64,000 nucleotides of DNA, taken from assembly GCF_045062745.1 (NCBI RefSeq), contig NZ_JBJGED010000025.1, positions 1-64,000 of the forward strand, read 5' to 3'. This stretch comes from Paenibacillus_AA sp045062745. GTDB lineage: Bacteria > Bacillota > Bacilli > Paenibacillales > NBRC-103111. Both the position numbers and the translations under genes were made by a program. The notes beneath the pieces were generated by a model. That model was given only the letters and a program-made list of their open reading frames with translations, was not told the origin of the DNA and ran no database searches. Below are positions 52,515-61,341 of the stretch, piece after piece (the stretch's first letter is position 1; every line of letters begins with the position of its first letter).

Positions 52515-53951
52515 TCAGGCTTGCCATCGGATGGTTCTGCACGCCAAGAGCTGATCCGCCCGCTGGAGCTGATCGGCTAACAGATCCCGGAGGAACTCCG
52601 GCAAATAATACCGGGTTTCCTCTCCCTGGGCCAAGGACGTATACCCGCTTCCGAACGTGAACATGTCGATCATCCCGACCCGGTAGCGCTTCTCCGGCAT
52701 AAGCGGCGCACCGTTCACGAGCACGGACCGGATTTTCCCCATCGCCTTCCCGCTCGGATCGTAATGCACTTCCAGCCCGTCCACGCATAACACGCCAAGC
52801 ACCTGACCCCGGAACCCGAATCCTTTGATCGGCCGTTCATAAAATTCGGGCAGCAGCGATTCCTCCAGCGCTTGCACCAGATGGCGGCCGGCTAGCAGCG
52901 TCACGCACGGGTTGATCGGGGAAGGGCACAGCTGATGCAGCTGCCCCGCCGTCACGGTCCCTTCGCGGACCTCGGCCAGCAGCTGCCCTGCATTGACAAG
53001 GCCGATCTCCCCTCCGGTCCAGCGTCGGATGCCTGCTGCAAGCAGGTTGCCAAGCTCGGATTCCTCGTACCAATGCAAGGCAAGCGGTTCCTCCAGCTTC
53101 GCGATCGGCCGCTGCAGTTCTCGCTCCCCTGCCGCGCGGTAGCGCTCGATCAAGCGCTCCAGAACCGGATCGGCGGGATATTCGTCCACCGGCAGGCAAC
53201 GGCCTTGCTCAAGCTCCAGCTTGCGTGTCTCGAGATCATAGCGCAGCGTCAGCTCGCCCACGTACTTGCCATGGCTGCCCGTCGCGGCAATCCAGACGTT
53301 CCCGATACGCTCGGGCGTTTCCAGCAGATGATGCGTGTGTCCACCCAGAATGATGTCCACCTCCGGCACACCATGCGCCATGAGCCGGTCTTGCGTCAAG
53401 CCGAGATGAGACATCACGACCACGACGTCGGCACCCTCGCGGCGCAGACGGCTCGCTTCCCGGCGCACGGCCTCGATCGGCTCCAACACCGTCCAACCTA
53501 GAAGCGTATAGAAAGCCGAATAGAAGGCGGTAACTCCAATCAGCCCAACCTGTATTTGCCCGCGGCGCATCAGGACGGAAGGCACCATCCAGTCCGGCTG
53601 CCGGCCGGTCTCCGCTTCCGTCAAGTTCGATCCGAGAATGGCGAAGCGCGCATGGTCCCGGTACGTCCGCTCGATCGTCTCTTTCGGAAATGTCAAGCCT
53701 TCGTTGTTCCCAAGCACGACGGCATCGTAGCCGGTCGCATTCAGCACCGCCACGTTGGCCGCGCCCATGCTTCCTTCGGTCTCGACGCGCATCCGGTCCA
53801 TATGGTCCCCTATATCCAAAGTCAGTACTTCATCCTTAGTCCGATGCTGCTTCAGCTGACGAATCGCGGAAGCCATGCGCGGCATTTGCTCGAACCGGCT
53901 GTGAAGGTCGTTCGTGTGTATGATTGTAAGCGGCTGCCAGTGTGCAGTCAT
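52515..53951 (-). CDS. 5'-nucleotidase/metallophosphatase family protein (YunD-like)
   Basis: 478 residues, two domains: calcineurin-like metallophosphatase (about 8-230: IIHTNDLHSRFEQM, TLDIGDHMDRM, GNNEG in place of GNHE, VMSHLGL, ILGGHTHH) and C-terminal 5'-nucleotidase domain (about 290-470, with ELGNLLAAGIRRW and GFGFRGQVLGV). No signal peptide, unlike periplasmic UshA, which matches B. subtilis YunD. Hydrolyses nucleotides or related phosphoesters inside the cell. Start at 53951 with GGGAGGAG six bases upstream. The Asn for His change in GNHE is notable but also occurs in YunD-type proteins as far as I recall. Confidence 0.9.
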   Translation of the reverse strand: MTAHWQPLTIIHTNDLHSRFEQMPRMASAIRQLKQHRTKDEVLTLDIGDHMDRMRVETEGSMGAANVAVLNATGYDAVVLGNNEGLTFPKETIERTYRDHARFAILGSNLTEAETGRQPDWMVPSVLMRRGQIQVGLIGVTAFYSAFYTLLGWTVLEPIEAVRREASRLRREGADVVVVMSHLGLTQDRLMAHGVPEVDIILGGHTHHLLETPERIGNVWIAATGSHGKYVGELTLRYDLETRKLELEQGRCLPVDEYPADPVLERLIERYRAAGERELQRPIAKLEEPLALHWYEESELGNLLAAGIRRWTGGEIGLVNAGQLLAEVREGTVTAGQLHQLCPSPINPCVTLLAGRHLVQALEESLLPEFYERPIKGFGFRGQVLGVLCVDGLEVHYDPSGKAMGKIRSVLVNGAPLMPEKRYRVGMIDMFTFGSGYTSLAQGEETRYYLPEFLRDLLADQLQRADQLLACRTIRWQA

Positions 53952-54148
53952 CCGAACTCCTCCCTCGTCTCGTAGTCCTGTCACATTTCCTTCCACTTGG
54001 TGATTCGGCTCGCCGGGGTCGAAATCCTGCCGCTCGTCCGAAACCGGATCATCCTCCATTGTATGCGGGCGCCTCGATTGACAATGCCACCCGCTCCCGA
54101 TACGATGGAAAATAAGTTGTTACCACGTGTTCATAGGAGAATGCCGCG

Positions 54149-54874
54149 ATGAAAATTACGGTCTTAGTATTCGCCGGCCTGGCCGAAACGATCGGCTCGA
54201 GCCGCCTGACGGTCGAGCTCGGCAGCGGGGCGCCTACGGTGCAAGCGCTCAAGGAAGAGCTGGCTCGCCTGCATCCCGGCGCGGCTTCCTTGATCCGGCG
54301 CTCCTTCGCCGCCTGCAATCAAACCTACGCGGCCGATGACGCCCTACTGGCCGAATCGGACGAGGTCGCGCTCATCCCGCCCGTGTCCGGCGGCCAGCCC
54401 GCGCCGGAGGACGAGGCGGTTCGCCCGGACCGGCTCTATACCCTTACGACCGACCGGGTGTCGGTGGAGGAGGTAGTGAGCCGCGTCCAAGATCCGCGCT
54501 ATGGGGCCGTGCTCTCCTTCGTAGGGACTACGCGCGAATACACGAACGGCCAGCGCACCGTGCTGCTCGAGTATGAAGCCTACGCCCCCATGGCGCTCAA
54601 GACGATGCAGCAGATCGGACAAGAAATAGACGCCCGGTGGCCGGGCGCCGTCTGTGCGATCTCCCATCGTCTCGGGGCGGTGCCGCTCGGGGAGATCAGC
54701 GTCGTCATTGCGGTAGCGGCCCCGCACCGGGCGGAATGCTACGAAGCGAGCCGGTACGCAATCGAGCGGCTGAAGATGATCGTCCCGATCTGGAAGAAGG
54801 AAATTTGGGAAGACGGCTCCGAATGGAAAGGCCACCAGCTGGGCCCTTGGAACCCTATGCAGGAGGGGCAGTAG
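54149..54874 (+). CDS. MoaD-MoaE fusion, molybdopterin synthase
   Basis: 241 residues joining both molybdopterin synthase subunits. Residues 1-81 are MoaD, a ubiquitin-like sulfur carrier ending ALIPPVSGG. Residues ~92-240 are MoaE, with YGAVLSFVGTTREYTNG, LEYEAYAPMALKTM, HRLGAVPLGEISVVIAVAAPHR and the catalytic Lys region MIVPIWKKEIWEDG. MoaD must expose a C-terminal Gly-Gly for thiocarboxylation, so the chain (GG followed by QPAPEDE) presumably is cleaved after the glycines, as reported for the mycobacterial MoaX fusion. The last 20 bp overlap the end of the opposing LCP gene. Confidence 0.93.
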   Translation: MKITVLVFAGLAETIGSSRLTVELGSGAPTVQALKEELARLHPGAASLIRRSFAACNQTYAADDALLAESDEVALIPPVSGGQPAPEDEAVRPDRLYTLTTDRVSVEEVVSRVQDPRYGAVLSFVGTTREYTNGQRTVLLEYEAYAPMALKTMQQIGQEIDARWPGAVCAISHRLGAVPLGEISVVIAVAAPHRAECYEASRYAIERLKMIVPIWKKEIWEDGSEWKGHQLGPWNPMQEGQ

Positions 54875-55961
54875 ACACCGCTCCAGGCGATGTAGCCGGT
54901 GCCGGCGGAGAGGCCGGTGCCGCCGGCGCGGCGGTTGCTCCGCTCAGCTCCGCCCTCAGTGCCGCCTTCGCCTGCTGCAGGTCCTCGTCCTTCACGAGAA
55001 TGTAAGGACTGCGCCATTCCCCACGCAAGGCAATGAACTTGATCTGTTCCCGATCGAGCTTCAGCATCGCTTCCATCACACCTCGAATTTCCGTCTCGGG
55101 AATGTCGGTCTTGATATGATTCCCGGCCTTGTCCAGCACCCCGCCGAGATGCATCGCTCCACGAAAGCTCGTCAGCCGCGCCATTAACTGCTGCAGCACT
55201 TGCTGCTGCCGCTTGTTGCGCATATAATCGGTCGATTCCTGCGTGTTGCGATTCGACTTGCGGTAACGGACGAAATCGAGCGCCTGCTTGCCTTGAAGCA
55301 CCTGCACGCCTTTGCGCAGATTGATGTTCGTGCCGTCGGAACGGTCCACATAGCGCATATTCATATCGACGTCTACGGTGATGCCGCCCAGCTCGTCCAC
55401 GATTTGCTCGAAGCCTCGGAAATGCACCGCCGCCGCATACCGGAGCGGGACGTCCAGGAAGTCGGCGAACAGCTCCTTGGTCTCGGCGAACGCGGTCGCT
55501 TGATTCCGGTTGTAGTAATAGGGGAAGTAAAAATTCGCTTTGCGCTCGGGCAAGCCGGCCGGCTTCAACTGCATATCGCGGGGCAAGGAAACAACGGTGG
55601 CGGACTTCCCGTTCGGGTTCACCGCGACCGCCATAATGACGTCGGAGTTCATGCTGCGCGTCTCCCGGCGATTGTCGATGCCGAGCAGGAGGAACGACAA
55701 CCCTTCCGGACGGCGTAGAGGTTCGCGGGCGCGTGCGGCCAGCATCCGGTGCACCGACAAGTCCATCTCCTCGTCCTGAACGGCATCCAGCCCCCAGTCT
55801 TGGTCGAGTGCGGTCCAGGGTTTCGGTCCGTTCGGCGCAGCGGGATGGCTGATCTTGGTCAGGAACTCATCCGTCCGGTTCAGCAGATGCATCGCGTAGA
55901 CGATGCCCAGCAAGAGAACCGTCAGCATCGCCCAGCCGAACAACCGTACGAACGCCTTCAG
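54855..55961 (-). CDS. LytR-CpsA-Psr (LCP) family protein
   Basis: LCP phosphotransferase that attaches wall teichoic acid or other anionic glycopolymers to peptidoglycan. About 368 residues: one N-terminal membrane helix (WAMLTVLLLGIVYAMHLL), a stalk, and the LCP domain (about 80-290) with LLLGIDNRRETRSMNSDVIMAV, SLPRDMQLK, VDELGGITVDVD and LDFVRYRKSNRN carrying the Asp and Arg residues that bind the pyrophosphate lipid. An Ala/Pro-rich tail (about 335-368) follows. I suggest a CTG start at 55961, overlapping the previous TGA (CTGA) and nine bases after GGGGAG; a TTG at 56012 is the conventional alternative. Confidence 0.88.
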   Translation of the reverse strand: MKAFVRLFGWAMLTVLLLGIVYAMHLLNRTDEFLTKISHPAAPNGPKPWTALDQDWGLDAVQDEEMDLSVHRMLAARAREPLRRPEGLSFLLLGIDNRRETRSMNSDVIMAVAVNPNGKSATVVSLPRDMQLKPAGLPERKANFYFPYYYNRNQATAFAETKELFADFLDVPLRYAAAVHFRGFEQIVDELGGITVDVDMNMRYVDRSDGTNINLRKGVQVLQGKQALDFVRYRKSNRNTQESTDYMRNKRQQQVLQQLMARLTSFRGAMHLGGVLDKAGNHIKTDIPETEIRGVMEAMLKLDREQIKFIALRGEWRSPYILVKDEDLQQAKAALRAELSGATAAPAAPASPPAPATSPGAVSTAPPA

Positions 55962-57034
55962 AGCGCACCGCTCCCCGTTATGCGGGCCGCTCGGATGAAC
56001 GTTTTTTTCCAATACGGCTGATTAATCTCCGTCTCCTGTACGCCTTCCTCCGGCGCGGGAGCGGCATGTATCATTTTTCCGTCCCCTACATACACCCCTA
56101 CGTGACTGACTACCCCGTTGGAGCGAAACCGGCCCGGTACGAAGAAGAACAGCAAATCGCCCGGCCGAAGCAGTTTGCGGTCCACGGTCTCCCCTAAGCG
56201 AGATTGAGCTCGGGCCGACCGGGGCAGCTCGATCTTTTGCTTGTCGAACAAATACTGGGTGAAGGACGAGCAGTCGAATGTCCCGGACTGCGCGAACGCG
56301 CCGGTGCCGAATTTGTAGTTAATGCCGATATACCGCCGGGCCTGCGCCTCCAGCTCATCCACGTTCAGGGCAACCGGCTCGGCTTCCTCCTCTTGAGCGG
56401 ACGTGATGGCGCGGGTATGGTGAAGCTGGATCGGCTGCCGCTTGGCGGAAGCTTGGCCGGGCTTGTAAGCCGGATCGTCCTCGAAGCTCAGTTCGTCCTT
56501 CTTGTCTTTTTCGGCCGGCGCCGAGATCTCTTTTTTGTCCGCACGCATCTCAGTAGGCGTGACCGTCAGTTCCGTATCGGTCGACCGGTAAGTCATATCG
56601 TTGCCGAACAGCTCTCCCACCGCCTCAACCGGGATGTATAGCGCGTCCTTCTCATAAATCGGAGGGGCGGACAAATTAATGGGACTCGCTTCCTTCAACG
56701 CCTTTTTCTTCTCCGCCTTCAGCTCGAACTCCGGATCGTTGACCCCGAGCTTCATCGTCAAGGAATCGTTGTCCCAGAACGTCCGGTACTCCAAGATGTC
56801 GGCGACCGCCTGAGCCGCCACATAGCTCTTGTCGTTCAGCTTCACAATGGAGATCCGCGCCTCGTCCCCTTGCGGGATCGCCTTCAAGATGTGCAGCTGC
56901 CCTTTTTTGACCTGCTTCGCCTCGAGCTTCGATTCGTTCTGCTTCTTCATTTGGGCGCAGGCCGTTGTCGCCGCGAGCGCGACCGATACCGCCAGCACAA
57001 GGCTTATGCGCTTCCGAGCGTGCTTCATTCCCAT
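55958..57034 (-). CDS. NlpC/P60 endopeptidase lipoprotein with copper-amine-oxidase-like domain
   Basis: About 358 residues. Lipoprotein signal with lipobox ATTAC near residue 26; a stalk-like N-terminal domain with a copper-amine-oxidase-N-type pattern (VKLNDKSYVAAQAVADILEYRTFWDNDSLTM and ALYIPVEAVGELFG, split here), and a C-terminal NlpC/P60 domain (about 235-350) with catalytic Cys in GTFDCSSFTQYLF, His in VSHVGVYVGDGKMIH and a third polar residue downstream. Should cut peptidoglycan stem peptides (gamma-D-Glu-meso-DAP bond) at the cell surface. Its stop overlaps the start of the LCP gene, so wall cutting and polymer attachment genes are coupled. ATG at 57034 (57028 also possible). Confidence 0.9.
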   Translation of the reverse strand: MGMKHARKRISLVLAVSVALAATTACAQMKKQNESKLEAKQVKKGQLHILKAIPQGDEARISIVKLNDKSYVAAQAVADILEYRTFWDNDSLTMKLGVNDPEFELKAEKKKALKEASPINLSAPPIYEKDALYIPVEAVGELFGNDMTYRSTDTELTVTPTEMRADKKEISAPAEKDKKDELSFEDDPAYKPGQASAKRQPIQLHHTRAITSAQEEEAEPVALNVDELEAQARRYIGINYKFGTGAFAQSGTFDCSSFTQYLFDKQKIELPRSARAQSRLGETVDRKLLRPGDLLFFFVPGRFRSNGVVSHVGVYVGDGKMIHAAPAPEEGVQETEINQPYWKKTFIRAARITGSGAL

Positions 57035-57174
57035 ACTGTTCCTACCCTTCCCTGTGTACGGATGATGTCTGATCATAGGTTGAGGTTTCGGGAAACGAAT
57101 TATTCGGGTGGGTGCACTCACTTTTTTTACCTTGACTGGGGGTAGCGATTCGATGTAAAGTAAAAAACAATTTA

Positions 57175-57437
57175 AGTCAAACCGCGATTACCAAGGACAT
57201 GTCCGAACCGGCCGCCACAGAGAGAAAATCGATGGGTGCGAGATTTTCCGGCCGATTCGGGGCGCATCCCGCCTTGGAGCCGTTCAGCCGAACTTCAAGC
57301 ACGAGCCCGTAAGCTGAGCCGGAATTCCCCGTTATCGGAAAAGAGAATCGCCGTGTCCGGAGTGTCGAGATGCGGGATTGAATTAGGGTGGTACCACGAC
57401 GCAAATCGTCCCTTGACGATTGCGTCTTTTTGTTTTT
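57175..57437 (+). ncRNA. T-box leader (proline) of proS
   Basis: T-box AGGGTGGTACCACG at 57385-57398, whose TGGT fits a tRNA ending in ACCA. Apical Stem I sequence CAGAGAG with GGTGCGAG lies near 57219-57241. The terminator GACGCAAATCGTC / GACGATTGCGTC plus TTTTT spans 57398-57437. The specifier is probably CCG at 57269-57271 (GCATC-CCG-CCTTGGAG), a proline codon, matching the gene. A weak promoter, TTGACT at 57132 and TAAAGT 18 bp on, lies upstream. Confidence 0.92.
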
Positions 57438-57460
57438 CCCACACAAAGGAGGTTGTTGAA

Positions 57461-58735
57461 ATGAGACAAAAAACATGGTTCATGCCGATCCAACGGGAAG
57501 TGCCGGCCGAGGCGGAAGCGGCCAGCCATCGCCTGCTGCTGCGCGCGGGCTTCATACGCCAGCTCGCCGCAGGCGTCTATACGTACTTGCCGATGGGGCG
57601 GCGTGTGCTGCGCAAGCTGGAGACGATCATTCGGGAGGAGCTCGATCGGATCGGCGCCCAGGAGCTGCTCATGCCGGCCCTGCAGCCCGCCGAGCTATGG
57701 GAGCAGTCCGGCAGGCTCGAGCTTTATGGCCCGGAGCTGATCCGGCTGCAGGACCGGCACGGCCGGGCGTTCGCGCTGGGGCCGACGCATGAGGAGATCG
57801 TCACGGCCCTCGCCGGGGCCGAGCTTCGCTCGTATCGCCGGCTGCCGCTCCTCGTCTATCAGATCCAGACCAAATTCCGCGATGAGCCGCGGCCCCGGTT
57901 CGGCTTACTGCGCGGAAGAGAGTTCCTCATGAAGGATGCCTACTCGTTCCACGCCGAAGCGGATACGCTGCATGAGACTTACGAACATGTACGACAAGCC
58001 TACGGCTCGATCTTCACCCGGGTCGGATTGCGCTTCCGAGCGATCGAAGCCGATAACGGAGCGATCGGCGGCGAAGGCGGCTCGCATGAATTCGTGGCGC
58101 TGGCCGACATCGGCGAGGACACGGTCGTGACGTGCAGCGAGTGCGATTATGCGGCGAATCTGGAGAAGCTGGCGATGGAGCAGGAGCGCGACGTTCAAGC
58201 GGGAGATCCATGCCCGCGCTGCACCGGCCGCTTGCAGTTCTCGAACGGCATCGAGATCGCCCACGTATTCAAACTCGGTACCCGATACAGCGAGCCGCTG
58301 CAAGCCCGCGTCGCCGATGCGAGCGGCGTAGAGCGACCTCATCTCATGGGCTGCTACGGCATCGGTGTCTCGCGCCTTCTCGCTACGATCGTCGAGCAGC
58401 ACCACGACGCGGACGGCATCGTATGGCCTGCGGGCGTGGCCCCATACCACGTCCATCTCGTGCCGCTGCAGACGAAGCCGGGCGCTGACGCCTGGGAGCT
58501 GGCACACACGCTCTACGAACGGCTGCAGGCCGCCGGCGTAGAGGTGCTATTGGACGACCGGGAGGAACGCCCGGGGGTCAAGCTGAAGGATGCCGATCTG
58601 ATCGGACTCCCGGTTCGCATCGTCATAGGCCGAGGCGCCGCCGACGGGCGCGTCGAATGGAAGGCACGCGCCGATGCCGAAACAATGGAGCTATCCATCG
58701 ATGAAGTCATCCGCCGATTGGATAATTTAGGCTGA
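57461..58735 (+). CDS. proS: prolyl-tRNA synthetase, short form lacking a full INS editing domain
   Basis: Class II synthetase charging tRNA-Pro. 424 residues against about 565-575 for standard bacterial ProRS. Motif 1 region VYTYLPMGRRVLRKLETIIREE-type stretch near 38-60, motif 2 FRDEPRPRFGLLRGREFLMKDAYSF near 137-160 and motif 3 MGCYGIGVSRLLATIVEQ near 296-312 are intact, plus the anticodon-binding domain at the end. Between motifs 2 and 3 only a short piece with HEFVALADIGEDTVVTCSECDYAANLEK and a Cys-x2-Cys (CPRC) remains. Mischarged Ala-tRNA-Pro must be edited elsewhere, if at all. AAAGGAGG is eight bases before ATG 57461. Confidence 0.95.
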   Translation: MRQKTWFMPIQREVPAEAEAASHRLLLRAGFIRQLAAGVYTYLPMGRRVLRKLETIIREELDRIGAQELLMPALQPAELWEQSGRLELYGPELIRLQDRHGRAFALGPTHEEIVTALAGAELRSYRRLPLLVYQIQTKFRDEPRPRFGLLRGREFLMKDAYSFHAEADTLHETYEHVRQAYGSIFTRVGLRFRAIEADNGAIGGEGGSHEFVALADIGEDTVVTCSECDYAANLEKLAMEQERDVQAGDPCPRCTGRLQFSNGIEIAHVFKLGTRYSEPLQARVADASGVERPHLMGCYGIGVSRLLATIVEQHHDADGIVWPAGVAPYHVHLVPLQTKPGADAWELAHTLYERLQAAGVEVLLDDREERPGVKLKDADLIGLPVRIVIGRGAADGRVEWKARADAETMELSIDEVIRRLDNLG

Positions 58736-58780
58736 ATGGAGCAAAATAATTGAAATCTATGTGAAGCGCGGGGTGCGGTC

Positions 58781-60259
58781 ATGAGATTTCTACGAAAACG
58801 AACGAAGCCTTACACACAATCCGACGTTCCTGCCATGGAACTGGTTCCCGGTGAGATCGAACCGAAGCTCGCGCAGATTCAGCAGTATTTATCCCATACG
58901 GACGATCTGAAGTTCCAAAGATTGTTCCTTGGCGGCCAATCGGTGGTTTTCCTGTATATGGAGTCGCTGATCAAGCAGCAGCTCGTTCAGTCCCATATCC
59001 TCAAGCCCCTCCTAGAAGCCGATTCAACGGATTTCGAAAACATCGTGTCCTCTATCGAAGTTAAGCAATCGTCCAATGTTCACCATATAGGCAAAGCTTT
59101 GCTGGATGGCTTTTGCGTGGCCATCGCCGAGCACGGTTCGACCGCTTTCCTGATGGCAGCGGCTGAGTCGCAAGGCCGTTCCATCGGAGAACCGAAAGAC
59201 GAACAAATCATCAAAGGCGCTCACGACGGCTTTGTAGAAAGCCTCAATACAAATTTGTATTTGCTCCGCAATCGAATCAAGAGCCCCCGATTAAAAGTGA
59301 AATATTTTACATTGGGCCGGGTAACGAACACGAAAGTCGCCATGGTCTATGTGGACGGCTATGTCGACCCGAATCTCATTGAAGAATGCGAACGAAGGTT
59401 AGCGGCGATTGATTTTGACTATTTGTATTCTGTCGCGAACTTGGATGAAATGATCGAGGAGCATCCGTTTTCTCCGTTTCCTCAGACGCTGCAGAGCGGA
59501 AGACCCGATCGGGCGGTTTCTTATTTGATGGAAGGGAAAATCAATCTTTTCGTAGACGGCAGCCCGTTGGCACTAATCCTTCCCATCACATTTTTTTCGT
59601 TTTATCAATCTTCGGACGACTACAACCATCGCTGGATCACGGGATCGTTTTTTCGGCTGATTCGTTTTATCAGCTTTATTCTGGCGATCAGCTTGCCGGC
59701 CATCTATATTGCCATCGTAACGTACCATTCCGAGGTGCTGCCAATCGGAATTTTGTACTCCGTCAAAGTTTCTTTAACCTATGTCCCGTTCCCGCCCATC
59801 ATGGAGGCCATATCGATGCAGCTCATCCTGGAACTGCTGAAGGAAGCGGCGATCCGATTGCCTTCTCCGATTGCGCAGACCATCGGTATTGTCGGCGGTC
59901 TCGTAATCGGTACGGCGGTTGTAGAGGCCCATCTCGTCTCTCACACGATGATTGTCGTCATTGGTTTGACCGCTATCGCCTCATTCGCGACGCCGATCAA
60001 CGAATTCGGAACGAGCTTAAGAATTCTCGGCTTTCCCACGATGATCGCCGCCTCCCTGTTCGGCTTCTTCGGGATTGCGATCATGCTAATGCTCATCTTC
60101 ATCCATCTTTGTAAAATCGAGTCCATGGGAGTGCCCTATTTCAATCCTTTTGGCCCGTTTCCCGACAAGCAGGGGATCAAAGATATTTTTCTTAGACTCC
60201 CTATCTGGAACACGGATCCCAAACCGCAATCGTTTTTCAAGAGGTGGAAGCGCACTTGA
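58781..60259 (+). CDS. spore germination protein, GerA family (GerAA-like)
   Basis: A-subunit of a nutrient germinant receptor in the inner spore membrane. 492 residues: N-terminal soluble domain (about 1-240, FLGGQSVVFLYMESLIKQQLV, ESLNTNLYLLRNRIKSP, LKVKYFTLGRVTNTKVAMVYVDG split across the region) and a membrane domain with about five helices (VDGSPLALILPITFFSFYQSSDDY, then PFPPIMEAISMQLILELLKEAAIRLP and IGIVGGLVIGTAVVEA, all GerA hallmarks). First gene of a three-gene A-B-C operon, 45 bp after proS. Germinant unknown. Confidence 0.94.
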   Translation: MRFLRKRTKPYTQSDVPAMELVPGEIEPKLAQIQQYLSHTDDLKFQRLFLGGQSVVFLYMESLIKQQLVQSHILKPLLEADSTDFENIVSSIEVKQSSNVHHIGKALLDGFCVAIAEHGSTAFLMAAAESQGRSIGEPKDEQIIKGAHDGFVESLNTNLYLLRNRIKSPRLKVKYFTLGRVTNTKVAMVYVDGYVDPNLIEECERRLAAIDFDYLYSVANLDEMIEEHPFSPFPQTLQSGRPDRAVSYLMEGKINLFVDGSPLALILPITFFSFYQSSDDYNHRWITGSFFRLIRFISFILAISLPAIYIAIVTYHSEVLPIGILYSVKVSLTYVPFPPIMEAISMQLILELLKEAAIRLPSPIAQTIGIVGGLVIGTAVVEAHLVSHTMIVVIGLTAIASFATPINEFGTSLRILGFPTMIAASLFGFFGIAIMLMLIFIHLCKIESMGVPYFNPFGPFPDKQGIKDIFLRLPIWNTDPKPQSFFKRWKRT

Positions 60260-61341
60260 ACATTACGATCACCAGATCCCAATTGTTCTTTTTGATCGTC
60301 AAAACGCAAATTGGAATCGGCCTATTGTCGTTGCCTTCCAAAACTCAGAGTACCGCGAAAGGAGACGCCTGGATTTCGGTTCTTGTGGCTGGAGCCGTCA
60401 TTCAGCTGTTGCTGCTGGTCTATTGGCATCTTAATAAGCGATTTCCGAATCACAATTTGCGTCAAATGACAATCCGGATCTTTGGCAGCTTTCCGGGAAA
60501 AGCGGTGAATCTCCTCTATTATGGTTCTTTTATCGCCGTAGCGGGCTACGCGAGCGCCCTTTTTATTCATTTAATTCAGAATTGGCTGCTTCCGTTGACA
60601 CCCGGTTGGGTGCTGCTTCTGCTCTTCCTTTCGACCAGCGTATACCTGGCGCTCGATAATTTGCGGGTCATCGCCCGATTTTTTGTACTATCTTCAGTGT
60701 TGCTGGGCCTGTTGATCCTGCTCAGTCTCGCTACATTCGCCCATGGACCGCATATTTCCAACATTCTCCCGGTCGGTCATTCCGGGGTCGGGCAAATTTT
60801 TAGAGGCAGCGAGAATACGTTTTTTACGATGCTTGGGTTTGAGGTGATCCTTTATTTTTTCGCACAAGTAGAAGGGAACCCCGCCGGTTTGCTGAAAATC
60901 GTCACGTTGTCTAACGGATTTGTTACTTTGTTTAACGCTTATTTCGTCTTCATTTGCCTGATCGGGTTTAGCTCTATCGCGATCGAACAGGTGAATGAAC
61001 CGGTTATCTTTTTGTTTAAAGGGTTGCCCAATCCCCTGTTTGACCGGTTGGATTTGATCTTTTTGACGATCTGGTCGATTCCGATGACCACCACCATCGT
61101 GGCTTACCTATGTTTGGCTGGGAAAAGTGTGACGAAAAGTCAAAGCGCCTATCGGCGGATGGTCTGGATCAGCGGGGCCCTTGTCTTTGCATTAGGCGCC
61201 TTTCTCTCCACTCTAGAAAATTTGGACGTGTTCGGGAAGTGGATGGAATATGAATACCTGTTTATGATTGCCGCATTGCCGCTCCTGATGTGGTTGATCT
61301 CCTTCCTGATCAAAAACGACGATAGAAGAGGGACCGCATGA
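60256..61341 (+). CDS. spore germination permease, GerAB-like
   Basis: B-subunit of the germinant receptor, a ten-helix amino-acid-permease-like protein of the APC superfamily (361 residues) that in GerAB binds the germinant. Marks are ITRSQLFFLIVKTQIGIGLLSLP in helix 1 and FRGSENTFFTMLGFEVILYFFA in the middle. The TTG at 60256 overlaps the gerA-type TGA (TTGA) and follows AGAGGTGG; a GTG at 60244 is the alternative. The gerC-type gene starts in the next ATGA overlap, so the three subunits are translated together. Confidence 0.93.
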   Translation: MNITITRSQLFFLIVKTQIGIGLLSLPSKTQSTAKGDAWISVLVAGAVIQLLLLVYWHLNKRFPNHNLRQMTIRIFGSFPGKAVNLLYYGSFIAVAGYASALFIHLIQNWLLPLTPGWVLLLLFLSTSVYLALDNLRVIARFFVLSSVLLGLLILLSLATFAHGPHISNILPVGHSGVGQIFRGSENTFFTMLGFEVILYFFAQVEGNPAGLLKIVTLSNGFVTLFNAYFVFICLIGFSSIAIEQVNEPVIFLFKGLPNPLFDRLDLIFLTIWSIPMTTTIVAYLCLAGKSVTKSQSAYRRMVWISGALVFALGAFLSTLENLDVFGKWMEYEYLFMIAALPLLMWLISFLIKNDDRRGTA

